From Caballeronia mineralivorans PML1(12) (lineage in GTDB: Bacteria; Pseudomonadota; Gammaproteobacteria; Burkholderiales; Burkholderiaceae), in contig NZ_AEJF01000053.1 in assembly GCF_001028175.1 (NCBI RefSeq), forward strand, positions 1-38,294: a stretch of 38,294 nt of DNA, written 5' to 3'. A program made the translations under genes and the position numbers. Below the pieces are notes generated by a model. The model made no database searches and was not told the origin of the DNA. It saw only the letters and a list, made by a program, of their open reading frames with translations. How positions within the stretch are numbered: position 1 is the first letter of the stretch; each line of letters begins with the position of its first letter. Shown in pieces: positions 23,952-32,265 of the stretch.

Positions 23952-25151
23952 ATGATTGCTCAGAAGAATGGCTCGCCCGGCGCGAGTCGCGTCTTGCGGA
24001 AAACGACAATCGCGGCACTAGCCGCTCTGGCCGTGCTCGCCGGCACGGCCCCCGGTTTGGTACAAAGCGAGAACGTCACGATCAAGATCGGCGTGCCTGC
24101 GCCGCTGTCGGGCAGCAGTGCCAACGCCGGCACCGACATCGTTAATGGTGCCAAGCTCGCCGCCGCCAGGATCAACGCGGCTGGTGGCGTTCTCGGCAAA
24201 CAGATCGAAATAGTGCCGGAGGACGACGCTTGCGACGCGCAGACAGCAGTGCAGGCAGCGCAGAAACTGGTCGATGCGGGGGTCGTCGCGGTGGCCGGCG
24301 GTTATTGCTCCAGCGCGGCGCTACCGGAACTAACAACATTTCATCGGGCCGGAATCCCCTACGTGCTGGATGCGTCGACCAATCCCAAGCTGACCGAAAT
24401 GGGCTATGACAACGTGTTCCGCACGATCGGCCGTGACGACGAGCAGGGTCCGTTTGCAGCCAGTTTCATGAAGAACTCTCTACATGCAAAGCGGGCAGCC
24501 GTGATCAACGACAACACGACCTATTCCAAGGGCCTGGCCGACAACACCGTGGAAGCCCTGAAAAAGGACGGCGTCGATGTCGTCTACAACGATGCGATCA
24601 CGCCAGGTCAGATGGACTACTCTCCGACGCTGACCCATGTCGCCGCATTGAAACCTGACGTGATCTACTACACCGGCTATTTCTCCGAAGCTGGCCTGAT
24701 GGTGAAGGAGGCGCGGCAACTGGGCCTGAAGATGACCCTCATGGGCGGCGACGCCACCAACGACCCCACGCTGATGAAAACAGCCGGCCCGGCGGCCAAT
24801 GACATGATCATCACCACAGCGCCGCTGGCGCAGTTCCTGAGCGCCGCCCATGGCTACGTCGACGACTATATGAAGGCTTACGGGCAAGGCCCGGGCCCGT
24901 ATTCAGTCTACGAATACGATGCCGTGGGAGTCACGGCGAAAGCGATCGCGGACGCAAAATCGGCGACGCCCGCCGCGATCACGGCTGCCCTGCACAAGGT
25001 CTCGAACTACCCCGGCGCGACCGGGACGATCGGCTTCAACCCGAAGGGTGACCGCAGCGTGGCGGTGTACATCACCATCATCGTTCGCGACGGTAATTTC
25101 GCGCCCTATCAGAGGCAAGATGCAAGCGGACACTGGATGACGATGAAATAG
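23952..25151 (+). CDS. Liv-type ABC transporter substrate-binding protein
   Basis: A 399-residue periplasmic binding protein of the branched-chain amino acid (LivJ/LivK) family. A Sec signal covers about residues 1-38, with arginines and lysines followed by AALAALAVLAG. The mature part begins with VTIKIGVPAPLSGSSANAGTDIVNGAKLAAARINAAGG, the family signature, and keeps the GGYCSSAALPELTTFHRAGIPYVLDASTNPKLTE segment around the ligand site. AAGGAG is 8 nt before the ATG. It opens an operon with livH-, livMG- and livF-like genes. The ligand may be an amino acid, including D-amino acids given the divergent DadA-like gene, or an amide or aromatic acid, since this family is broad. Confidence 0.92.
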   Translation: MIAQKNGSPGASRVLRKTTIAALAALAVLAGTAPGLVQSENVTIKIGVPAPLSGSSANAGTDIVNGAKLAAARINAAGGVLGKQIEIVPEDDACDAQTAVQAAQKLVDAGVVAVAGGYCSSAALPELTTFHRAGIPYVLDASTNPKLTEMGYDNVFRTIGRDDEQGPFAASFMKNSLHAKRAAVINDNTTYSKGLADNTVEALKKDGVDVVYNDAITPGQMDYSPTLTHVAALKPDVIYYTGYFSEAGLMVKEARQLGLKMTLMGGDATNDPTLMKTAGPAANDMIITTAPLAQFLSAAHGYVDDYMKAYGQGPGPYSVYEYDAVGVTAKAIADAKSATPAAITAALHKVSNYPGATGTIGFNPKGDRSVAVYITIIVRDGNFAPYQRQDASGHWMTMK

Positions 25152-25176
25152 GGTCTGCCGCCCACCGGGCCCAGCC

Positions 25177-26076
25177 ATGAGCACCTTCTTCCAGTTCGTC
25201 GTCGAAGGGCTGACGATCGGCTCGTTCTATGCCCTTGTCGCCCTCGGCTACACGATGGTCTACGGGATTATCCGGCTGATCAACTTCGCTCACGGCGACT
25301 TGTTCATGGTCGGTGCGTTCATCGGCTGGACCGGTTTGACGGTGCTTGCTGCAGCACACCTGCCGCTTGCTTTGGCGTTGCTGATTACCCTTGTGGCTTC
25401 GATGGCGGTCACAGGGGCACTTGGCCTCGCGATCGAGCGGGTTGCGTACCAGCCACTGTTGCGCGCACCGAGGCTGTCGATTCTGATCACAGCACTCGGC
25501 GTCTCGCTAGCGCTGGAAAACGGTGTGCTGCTGCTCTACGGCGCCGGGTTCAACACCTATCCCCACGTGCTCAGCCACGCAGGACTCGATATCTACGGCG
25601 TGCAGATCACGTTCGCACAGATCGGCATCATCGTGGCCAGCTTTGCGTTGATGCTCGCGTTGTATTTCTTCGTTCACCGTACGTTCGTCGGCACCGCGAT
25701 GCGCGCGCTGGCGATCGATCAGGACGCGGCGCGTCTGATGGGCATCGATGTCGAGCGGCTGATCCAGCTAACCTTCTTCCTGGGTTCGGCGCTCGCTGCC
25801 GTGGCAGGGGTCATGGAAGGGCTCTACTACACGCAGATCAATTTCTTCATGGGCTTCGTGCTTGGCCTGCGCGCCTTTACCGCCGCGGTTCTCGGCGGCA
25901 TCGGCAATATTCCGGGCGCGATGGCCGGCGGCATCCTGATTGGCCTGCTCGAGGCCTTCGGCGCCGGTTATGTCTCTTCGCGGTGGACCGATGTGTTCGT
26001 GTTCGGCGTGCTGATCGGCGTGCTCGTGATCAAACCGACCGGGTTGTTCGGCGAACGCGTTGTCGAGAGAATGTAG
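25177..26076 (+). CDS. livH: Branched-chain amino acid-type ABC permease (LivH)
   Basis: A 299-residue inner-membrane permease with about 8 hydrophobic segments. It opens with FFQFVVEGLTIGSFYALVALGYTMVYGIIRLINFAHGD, the LivH signature, and contains the cytoplasmic coupling segment TAMRALAIDQDAARLMGIDVERLI. It pairs with the LivM domain encoded next. The start is 25 nt after the binding-protein stop, with a weak ribosome site. Confidence 0.94.
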   Translation: MSTFFQFVVEGLTIGSFYALVALGYTMVYGIIRLINFAHGDLFMVGAFIGWTGLTVLAAAHLPLALALLITLVASMAVTGALGLAIERVAYQPLLRAPRLSILITALGVSLALENGVLLLYGAGFNTYPHVLSHAGLDIYGVQITFAQIGIIVASFALMLALYFFVHRTFVGTAMRALAIDQDAARLMGIDVERLIQLTFFLGSALAAVAGVMEGLYYTQINFFMGFVLGLRAFTAAVLGGIGNIPGAMAGGILIGLLEAFGAGYVSSRWTDVFVFGVLIGVLVIKPTGLFGERVVERM

Positions 26077-26079
26077 CCC

Positions 26080-27888
26080 ATGAACGCACTGCAGGCGTCA
26101 TCACGTTGGTCTCGCGCGGCCGGCGTCGCTCTTCTTGCCGCCGCCGCGGCGCTGCCGGCTATCGCCAGCAATTATGTCATCGATGTCGGCCTGACCATCG
26201 CCACTTATTCGATCCTCGGCCTCGGGCTGAACATCGTGGTGGGCTATGCAGGGCTGCTGGATCTGGGCTATGCGGCCTTCTTTGCCATCGGTGCCTATAC
26301 GACGGCGCTGCTGGAAACGCTGCTGCACTTCTCGTTCTGGGAAACGCTGCCGTTCAGCCTGGCGTTTGCCGGTGCTTCGGGTATCGTTATCGGATACCCC
26401 ACACTGCGCCTGCGCAGCGACTATCTGGCCATTGTGACGCTGGGGTTCGGCGAGATCACGCGCATTGTCGCCACCAACCTCGACATCACGGGCGGCCCGA
26501 ACGGCATCTACGGCATTGCCAGCCCAAGCCTGTTCGGTTACGAGATCAGCTCGCCGGGTGCGGTCTACGAACTGGGCATCGCGTTCCTCGTGTTGGTACT
26601 CGTGTTCGCGATCCGTCTCGGTCAGTCGAGGCTCGGTCGCGCCTGGACCAGCATCCGGGAGGACGAGGCAGCGGCCGAAGCGGTAGGCGTGCCGACGCTG
26701 CGCGTCAAACTGCTCGCCTATGTCATGGGCGCATTGATCGGCGGTTTCGGGGGCAGCCTGTTCGCCGCGCGCTTTGGGACCATCGACCCGACCGGCTTCA
26801 CCTATCTGCAATCCGTCACCATCCTGATCGTCGTTGTGCTCGGTGGCCGGGGTAGCATTCCTGGCGTGATCCTGGGCGCAGTCATCGTTGCCGGCCTGCC
26901 TGAGATGCTGCGTTTCCTCAACCTGTGGCGCATCTTCGCTTTCGCGATCGGGCTGGTGATCCTGATGCTGCTGCGGCCGCAAGGGCTGTGGCCGGCACCG
27001 CTGCGCCGCGTGGCGCTGCCGCGCAAGGATGCCGGTGACGCTGCAACACCCGTGCCCCGGGAGACTGTCACCGGCGAAATCCTGCTCGAGGTGCGCAACA
27101 TGCAGCGTCGCTTCGGCGGTGTGCAGGCGGTCGGGGGTATCAGCTTCACGGTGCGCAGTGGCGAGATCGTCAGCCTGATCGGCCCGAACGGCGCCGGCAA
27201 GACAACAGTGTTCAACTGTCTTACCGGTGTGACCCGCACGACCGGCGGTCAGGTTCTCTGGCGCGGCGCCTCGCTGGCCGGCGGAGCACCGCATCGCATC
27301 GTCCATCGCGGCATCGCGCGCACCTTCCAGGGCATCCGCCTGTTTGCCAACATGACGGCCGTCGAGAACGTGCTGATCGGCATGGATCATCGGCTCCGGA
27401 CGTGGCTTTACGCCGAGCTGGTTGCGTGGCCCTCCGCGCGTGCCGAGGCAGCGGATCACGCAGCAGAAGGCCTGAGCTGGCTCGGCTTCGTCGGCCTTGG
27501 CGCCCGGGCGGGTGAACGCGCGGCCGACCTGCCCTATGGGGATCAACGCCGGCTGGAGATTGCCCGCGCCCTCGCCAGCAACCCGCGCCTGCTGCTGCTG
27601 GACGAGCCGGCAGCGGGGATGAACCCGACAGAGAAGCACGCGCTGATGGAATTGATCCGGCGTATCCGGGATCTTGGCGTGACGGTGCTGCTGATCGAGC
27701 ACGACATGATGCTGGTGATGGGCGTGTCAGACCGGATTATTGTCATGGACCATGGCGTCATCATCGCCGAGGGCCTCCCTTCCGAAATCCAGGCCGACCA
27801 GCGTGTGGTCGACGCCTATCTCGGTACGGCCGGGAAAGACGAGGCCGCCGACGATGCTGCCGGGGAGGAATCGCTGTGGGACTCCTAG
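26080..27888 (+). CDS. Fused LivM permease - LivG ATPase of a Liv-type ABC importer
   Basis: A 602-residue fusion. Residues 1-305 form the LivM permease with about 9 membrane segments, including NIVVGYAGLLDLGYAAFFAIGAY and the coupling segment AWTSIREDEAAAEAVGV (188-204). A linker of about 30 residues, rich in Pro/Thr/Asp, joins it to the LivG ATPase from about residue 335. The ATPase has Walker A GPNGAGKTT (368-376), the signature LPYGDQRR (484-491) and Walker B LLLLDEPAAG (504-513). In Escherichia coli these are separate proteins; fusions occur in several proteobacterial Liv-type systems. It starts 3 nt after livH and overlaps livF by 13 nt. Confidence 0.94.
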   Translation: MNALQASSRWSRAAGVALLAAAAALPAIASNYVIDVGLTIATYSILGLGLNIVVGYAGLLDLGYAAFFAIGAYTTALLETLLHFSFWETLPFSLAFAGASGIVIGYPTLRLRSDYLAIVTLGFGEITRIVATNLDITGGPNGIYGIASPSLFGYEISSPGAVYELGIAFLVLVLVFAIRLGQSRLGRAWTSIREDEAAAEAVGVPTLRVKLLAYVMGALIGGFGGSLFAARFGTIDPTGFTYLQSVTILIVVVLGGRGSIPGVILGAVIVAGLPEMLRFLNLWRIFAFAIGLVILMLLRPQGLWPAPLRRVALPRKDAGDAATPVPRETVTGEILLEVRNMQRRFGGVQAVGGISFTVRSGEIVSLIGPNGAGKTTVFNCLTGVTRTTGGQVLWRGASLAGGAPHRIVHRGIARTFQGIRLFANMTAVENVLIGMDHRLRTWLYAELVAWPSARAEAADHAAEGLSWLGFVGLGARAGERAADLPYGDQRRLEIARALASNPRLLLLDEPAAGMNPTEKHALMELIRRIRDLGVTVLLIEHDMMLVMGVSDRIIVMDHGVIIAEGLPSEIQADQRVVDAYLGTAGKDEAADDAAGEESLWDS

Positions 27889-28607
27889 AGATCCGCGATC
27901 TGCAGGTGAGTTATGGAAACGTAGAGGTTCTGCATGGCATATCGCTGGACGTGTCCGAGGGCGAGATCGTTGCGTTGCTTGGCAGCAACGGGGCGGGAAA
28001 GACCACCACGCTACGGGCCATTTCCGGCCTGATTCGCCCGCGAGCGGGGGAGATTGTGATGGCCGGGCACCAACTGAACGCACTGCGGGCTCACCAGATC
28101 GTGGCGCTGGGTCTCGGTCACGTGCCGGAAGGCCGTCGCATGTTCGGCGCGCTGACGGTCGAGGAAAATCTGCGGCTCGGCGGCTATCTGATCCGGCGCG
28201 ACGGCGCCACGCTGGCACAGCGCATGGACAGGGTCTATCAGACTTTTCCGCGGCTTGGTGAGCGACGCGGCCAGTTGGCGGGGACGCTCAGCGGCGGCGA
28301 ACAGCAGATGCTGGCGATCGCACGCGCCCTGATGCTGCGGCCACGCATAATCGTGCTGGACGAACCGTCCATGGGGCTGGCACCGAAGCTGGTCCGCGCG
28401 ATTTTCGGCATGATCGCCCACATCTGTAACGAAGGCACATCGATCCTCCTCGTCGAACAGAACGCACGTCAGGCGCTGCGCATCGCTCATCGGGCCTACG
28501 TGCTGGAAAGCGGGCGCATTGTGCTCGCCGGCTCAGCCCGGGATCTGGCGCAGGACAGTCGGGTCCGCGCCGCGTATCTTGGCGGCAGCGCAGTAGCTAC
28601 AGAGTGA
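27876..28607 (+). CDS. livF: Liv-type ABC transporter second ATPase (LivF)
   Basis: A 243-residue ATPase. Walker A is GSNGAGKTTT (residues 36-45), the signature is LSGGEQQML, and Walker B is IIVLDEPSMGLAP, followed by the switch region LLVEQNARQAL that marks LivF. Its start is GTG at 27876, within the end of the livM-livG fusion gene, with GGAGG about 8 nt upstream; no ATG is suitable. A GACCC/GGGTC hairpin covers its stop codon (28606-28621), but no T tract follows it, so transcription may read into the lipoprotein gene. Confidence 0.94.
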   Translation: MGLLEIRDLQVSYGNVEVLHGISLDVSEGEIVALLGSNGAGKTTTLRAISGLIRPRAGEIVMAGHQLNALRAHQIVALGLGHVPEGRRMFGALTVEENLRLGGYLIRRDGATLAQRMDRVYQTFPRLGERRGQLAGTLSGGEQQMLAIARALMLRPRIIVLDEPSMGLAPKLVRAIFGMIAHICNEGTSILLVEQNARQALRIAHRAYVLESGRIVLAGSARDLAQDSRVRAAYLGGSAVATE

Positions 28608-28656
28608 CCCGTGAATGGGTCGGGAAAGGCGATTGCCTGGCGTAAGGAGTGTTGAC

Positions 28657-29205
28657 ATGGCATCCCGTGGATCGAAAATAAACAGCCCCGCATCGCGTCG
28701 GGCCTATAGCGCGCGCATCGCGCTGGCCTGCGCGGTAGTGCTCGCGCTAGGCGCCTGCGCGCAGCCGTGGCAGGGTTTCCAGGCGGGCGAACAGGAATCG
28801 GCCGTGATCGCCAAGCTGGGCCCGCCGCGCGAGGTCTACAACCTGCCCAATGGTTCGAAGCGGCTGATGTGGCCGACGCAGCCTTGGGGCGAATTCACCA
28901 CGGCTGCGGACATCGACGCGACCGGCAAGGTGATCAGCGTCAGGCAAGTGCTGCAGCCGAGCGAGTTCTACCGCGCGGAACCCGGCAAGTGGACGAAGGA
29001 TGATGTCCTGGTCAACTTCGGCCGACCGGAGGAGACGGCTTACTTCCCACTGATGAAGCGAGAAGTATGGACTTATCGCTATCTGGAGGACGACGTGTGG
29101 TATCAGCTCTTCCACTTCTATTTCGACGACACCGGCGTGCTGCGCGCGACCCAGAAGAGCCCAGATCCGCTCCACGAACACAATGGCAACGACCAGCCGT
29201 TTTGA
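28657..29205 (+). CDS. Small outer-membrane lipoprotein, BamE/OmlA-like domain
   Basis: A 182-residue protein with a lipoprotein signal: Arg-rich start, hydrophobic core IALACAVVLALG and lipobox LGAC, giving Cys34 as the lipidated residue. The mature part holds two similar segments, AVIAKLGPPREVYNLPNGSKRLMW and DVLVNFGRPEETAYFPLMKREVW, like the G-P-x-x-x repeat of SmpA/OmlA (BamE) folds. Its role is unknown; such proteins are found in betaproteobacterial genomes without a fixed partner. AAGGAG is 7 nt before the ATG at 28657, which is preferred over an in-frame upstream ATG at 28615. It follows livF by 49 nt and may share its transcript. Confidence 0.8.
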   Translation: MASRGSKINSPASRRAYSARIALACAVVLALGACAQPWQGFQAGEQESAVIAKLGPPREVYNLPNGSKRLMWPTQPWGEFTTAADIDATGKVISVRQVLQPSEFYRAEPGKWTKDDVLVNFGRPEETAYFPLMKREVWTYRYLEDDVWYQLFHFYFDDTGVLRATQKSPDPLHEHNGNDQPF

Positions 29206-29389
29206 TTGCTCTCCCACGCGTTCCGCCGCCGACCCACAGTCTTTCCGCCGAATGCCCCGGACGGGCATGCGGATTTGTGACGAACGATCGAACGGCAAGC
29301 GCGCAAAAGCAGCTTTACGAACGGCTAGCCGCACAACAGTGACGCGTGCTGGCGCGACGTGATCGGGCCCTTGAGCGGGCTCGCTTACT

Positions 29390-29800
29390 TCAGCTTTCCG
29401 GCGTATTACGTCGAAGCACCGGCGTTTCGTTCACAACATCACTTTGGTAGAACGCAGGAAAGCGCTCGAATTGACGCTCGGCGTCAGTTGGATCCACACC
29501 TTCTTTCAATACGGCGCTGGAGAACCCGGTGCGCTCCATCTGGATGAGCTGGTCGATCAGAACATCACCAGTCGCTCTCAAATCGCCTTTGAAGTCGAGT
29601 CTGCGGCGCAGCAGATACGCCTGACTGTAAGCGCGGCCGTCGGTGAAATGAGGGAAGTGCAGTTCAATGCGCTCGATACTGCCAACCCGGTCTTTCAGCG
29701 TCAGCGGATCTTCGTCATTGGCGAGCGACACAACCTGCTGGCCCGCGTCCAGGGAGTGCTCAACTGTTGTAAGAAGCCTGATGCGCGCAATATCCGTCAT
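29390..29800 (-). CDS. DUF934 protein, sulfite reductase-associated
   Basis: A 136-residue protein of the DUF934 family, which is regularly encoded next to assimilatory sulfite reductase in proteobacteria. Typical segments are RIELHFPHFTDGRAYSQAYLLRRRLDFKGDLRATGDVLIDQL, in the middle. It overlaps the sulfite reductase gene by 4 nt (ATGA), so the two are translationally coupled. A role in siroheme-enzyme assembly or electron delivery is suspected for the family but is not established. It ends the visible transcript; no cysH, cysD or cysN gene follows, unlike the main sulfate assimilation cluster of Burkholderia. Confidence 0.85.
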   Translation of the reverse strand: MTDIARIRLLTTVEHSLDAGQQVVSLANDEDPLTLKDRVGSIERIELHFPHFTDGRAYSQAYLLRRRLDFKGDLRATGDVLIDQLIQMERTGFSSAVLKEGVDPTDAERQFERFPAFYQSDVVNETPVLRRNTPES

Positions 29801-31587
29801 GCGGCTCTCTCTCCATTCGCGCGCACATCGTTCGCGGCCACCTTGAAGGGGTCTAGTCCAACACGCCTTACCGTCTCGATGAAGAGCTCTTGCCTTGCGC
29901 CAACGGTTTGCCGGATGGCCAGGTACGTCGAAAGGACCGCCTCGATGACCCCAGGCACCTCGGGTGCTGAAAAAGATGGTCCGATCACTTTGCCCGGCTG
30001 CGCGGTGCCGCTCGCGGCCGAGCCGTCCGATCCACCCAGCGTGACCTGATACCACTCCTTGCCGTCCTTATCGACGCCGAGAATACCGATATGGCCGCTA
30101 TGGTGATGACCACACGAGTTGATGCAGCCGCTGATATGGAGGTCTATTTCGCCGATATCATTGAGTTCGTCGAGATCCTGGTAACGCTCGGCGATCGCTT
30201 CGGCGACAGGGATTGAGCGTGCATTCGCCAAAGCGCAGAAGTCGCCCCCCGGACACGCGATCATGTCGGTGAGCAGATGCACGTTTGCACTGGCAAGCCC
30301 TGCATCGCGGGCCGCTTCCCAAAGGGCGCACAGGTCGTCGACATGAACCCATGGGAGCACGAGATTCTGAGTGTGTGTAACGCGCGCTTCGCCTGCCGAA
30401 AAGCGGTCGGTGAGTTCTGCGACAAGCTCGAGTTGATCGGCTGATGCGTCGCCCGGCGCCTGAAGGAGGCGCTTGAACGAGAGCGTCACGATCCGCATTG
30501 ACGGATCCTTATGCAACGCGACGTTGCGCTGCAGCCAGCGTTCGAACAACGGGTGCTGCGCGGCTTGCTCCTTTAGCGTATCAGGAGCGTCGCGGCTGGC
30601 ATGCGTGAGCCGCGCAGGCAGTTTTGGCGGGAGGAAGGATGCGCTCACGCGGTCCAGTTCGGCTTGGGGGATGGTATGCGGCCCGCCGTCATGTTCGACG
30701 ATCTGGCGGAATTCCTCCTCCACCTCATCGACGTAACGCTGGCCCTCGGCTTTAACCAGAATCTTGATGCGTGCCTTGTACTTGTTATCGCGGCGGCCGT
30801 ACCGGTTGTAGACGCGCACGACCGCCTCGATGTAATTCATGATGTGGTTCCACGGCAAGAACTCACGCAGTACGGTTCCAATGACGGGCGTGCGGCCCAT
30901 GCCTCCTCCGACAGACACGCGAAAGCCCAGTTCGCCCGCATCGTTGCGCTGTAGGTGGAGGCCCACGTCATGCCAGTCCGTGGCGGCACGGTCTTCGGTT
31001 GCGCCAGTAATGGCAATCTTGAACTTGCGGGGCAGGAACGCAAATTCAGGGTGCAGCGTCGTCCATTGGCGCATGATTTCCGCGAAGGGCCGAGGATCGG
31101 CGAGTTCGTCGGGTGCAACGCCGGCACGTTCATCGCAGGAGATGTTGCGGATGCAATTGCCGCTCGTCTGGATGCCGTGCATGTCGACGCTTGCCAGGAG
31201 GTCCATCACGTCGGCCGCCTTTGACAGCGGAATCCAGTTAAACTGAACATTCGTGCGCGTGGTGAAGTGCGCGTAGTGGGTAGGCAGACGAACGGTGCCG
31301 AGCTTTCGTTGCGCATCCGACGCAAGCCGGTACACCTGCGCCTCGGGTTCGTCGTACTCACGTGCCACACGAGCCAGCACGCGAAGCTGCGAGCTTGATA
31401 ACTCGCCGTATGGCACAGCCACGCGCAGCATCGGCGCATGGCGCTGAACATACCAGCCGTTCTGCAGGCGAAGCGGACGAAAGTCGTCTTCGCTCAGCTT
31501 ACCGGTCTGCCACCGCTCGATCTGGTCGCGGAATTGCGCAGCTCGACTGCGCACGAAGGCTCTATCAAATTCGGTGTATTGGTACAT
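29797..31587 (-). CDS. cysI: Assimilatory nitrite/sulfite reductase hemoprotein
   Basis: A 596-residue siroheme/[4Fe-4S] enzyme that reduces sulfite to sulfide with six electrons (sulfite is preferred over nitrite by context). The cluster ligands are in ACPGGDFC (C-x5-C) and SGCINSCGHH (C-x3-C). The ferredoxin-like half-domains appear at residues 40-120 and again near 370-440, with conserved HFTTRTNVQFNWI and ARVTHTQNLVLPWV. TSGNCIRNISCDE and KFKIAITGATEDRAA are family hallmarks. Length is normal. The ribosome site is weak (AGGA about 12 nt upstream). It is coupled to a DUF934 gene. Whether it is the only copy in the genome cannot be seen. Confidence 0.92.
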   Translation of the reverse strand: MYQYTEFDRAFVRSRAAQFRDQIERWQTGKLSEDDFRPLRLQNGWYVQRHAPMLRVAVPYGELSSSQLRVLARVAREYDEPEAQVYRLASDAQRKLGTVRLPTHYAHFTTRTNVQFNWIPLSKAADVMDLLASVDMHGIQTSGNCIRNISCDERAGVAPDELADPRPFAEIMRQWTTLHPEFAFLPRKFKIAITGATEDRAATDWHDVGLHLQRNDAGELGFRVSVGGGMGRTPVIGTVLREFLPWNHIMNYIEAVVRVYNRYGRRDNKYKARIKILVKAEGQRYVDEVEEEFRQIVEHDGGPHTIPQAELDRVSASFLPPKLPARLTHASRDAPDTLKEQAAQHPLFERWLQRNVALHKDPSMRIVTLSFKRLLQAPGDASADQLELVAELTDRFSAGEARVTHTQNLVLPWVHVDDLCALWEAARDAGLASANVHLLTDMIACPGGDFCALANARSIPVAEAIAERYQDLDELNDIGEIDLHISGCINSCGHHHSGHIGILGVDKDGKEWYQVTLGGSDGSAASGTAQPGKVIGPSFSAPEVPGVIEAVLSTYLAIRQTVGARQELFIETVRRVGLDPFKVAANDVRANGERAA

Positions 31588-31942
31588 TGTCGAGACTGTC
31601 CTGCGGCCCTGTCGGTGGGGGCCTCATTTTGTTTTATCGCCCTGACGTAGGGCAGTGCCCCAAGGTAAGGCAGTCGTGCGTCCGGGACAAGAAGCAGATG
31701 GCACCGGATACCGGGTAGCAGATCGAGTCAGGAATGAATTTTGGAGATTAGCTTATCGCGACGGGTCATATAAGGACGATCAATACCGCTTCGGGCTGAC
31801 CCGCGGTGACGGCAGAGAGAAGCCCACCCTCTCTCTGCTGCTGCAAAACTTTGCCTAACTGCTGCTGTTTCGCGCGCCTTGATCCTCCTATCATGAAGTC
31901 AATGAAAAAGCTTTACCGTTGGTCAACCGCGAGAGGTGAGTC
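31588..31942. other. 355-bp divergent spacer between cysI and DUF2970 gene
   Basis: No gene of its own is seen. It must hold the cysI promoter (leftward) and the DUF2970 gene promoter (rightward), but no clear -35/-10 pair was identified. The only strong structure is the hairpin at 31812-31838. Confidence 0.5.
31812..31838. repeat. Perfect 9-bp hairpin GCAGAGAGA / TCTCTCTGC
   Basis: Nine-base arms enclose a 9-nt loop (AGCCCACCC). No T tract follows in either direction. It is 225 nt before cysI and 105 nt before the DUF2970 gene, so it may be an operator or an mRNA leader structure. Confidence 0.4.
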
Positions 31943-32131
31943 GTGACTTTTCTGAGAATGCTGAGAATCGTGCTGTGGAGCTTTTTTGGCGTCCGCAAGA
32001 GCGCGTCGCATCAGGCTGACATGGCGGCGATAAAGCTGCCATTGCTACCGTTGGTTGCAATCGGACTGGCTGCGGGTTTCGGTGCAGTACTGTTCTGCCT
32101 CGCGCGGTTTGCAACAACAGTGGCGCACTGA
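31943..32131 (+). CDS. DUF2970 small membrane protein
   Basis: A 62-residue protein. The N-terminal RIVLWSFFGVRKSASHQADMA matches the DUF2970 family pattern (WSFFGVRK...H..D), and a single transmembrane segment follows at about residues 34-55. The start is GTG at 31943, with AGAGGTGA just upstream. In betaproteobacteria DUF2970 genes are usually found in the cytochrome c oxidase operon near ctaG/ctaE; here it stands alone, about 4 kb from an orphan ctaD. Its function is unknown. It converges with the MocR gene. Confidence 0.75.
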   Translation: MTFLRMLRIVLWSFFGVRKSASHQADMAAIKLPLLPLVAIGLAAGFGAVLFCLARFATTVAH

Positions 32132-32211
32132 GCTTTCCGGCCGCGAACAAAGACTTCTGCTCTCACCAGCCGCAACACAACGGGGGTGCCGTCGGGGCGA
32201 TATTTTCGCCA

Positions 32212-32265
32212 GTCAGTGCCCAGATGCGCGAGCGTGCAACGCGTCGCTATTTGGCACGCACTGAC
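32212..32265. terminator. Possible terminator structure between convergent DUF2970 and MocR genes
   Basis: GTCAGTGC (32212-32219) and GCACTGAC (32258-32265) are perfect 8-bp arms 38 nt apart, covering the end of the MocR gene. A second hairpin, GGCGA-TATTT-TCGCC, lies at 32196-32210. T tracts are weak, so efficiency is uncertain. Confidence 0.3.

Noticed and set aside
26101..27702. 533-codon open frame antisense to the livM-livG fusion
   Set aside because: It is the GC-rich shadow of a clear ABC transporter gene; its translation is rich in Arg, Gln, His and Asp with no recognisable domain.
28606..28621. GACCC/GGGTC hairpin as a terminator of the Liv operon
   Set aside because: The stem is only 5 bp, covers the livF stop codon and is not followed by a T tract.
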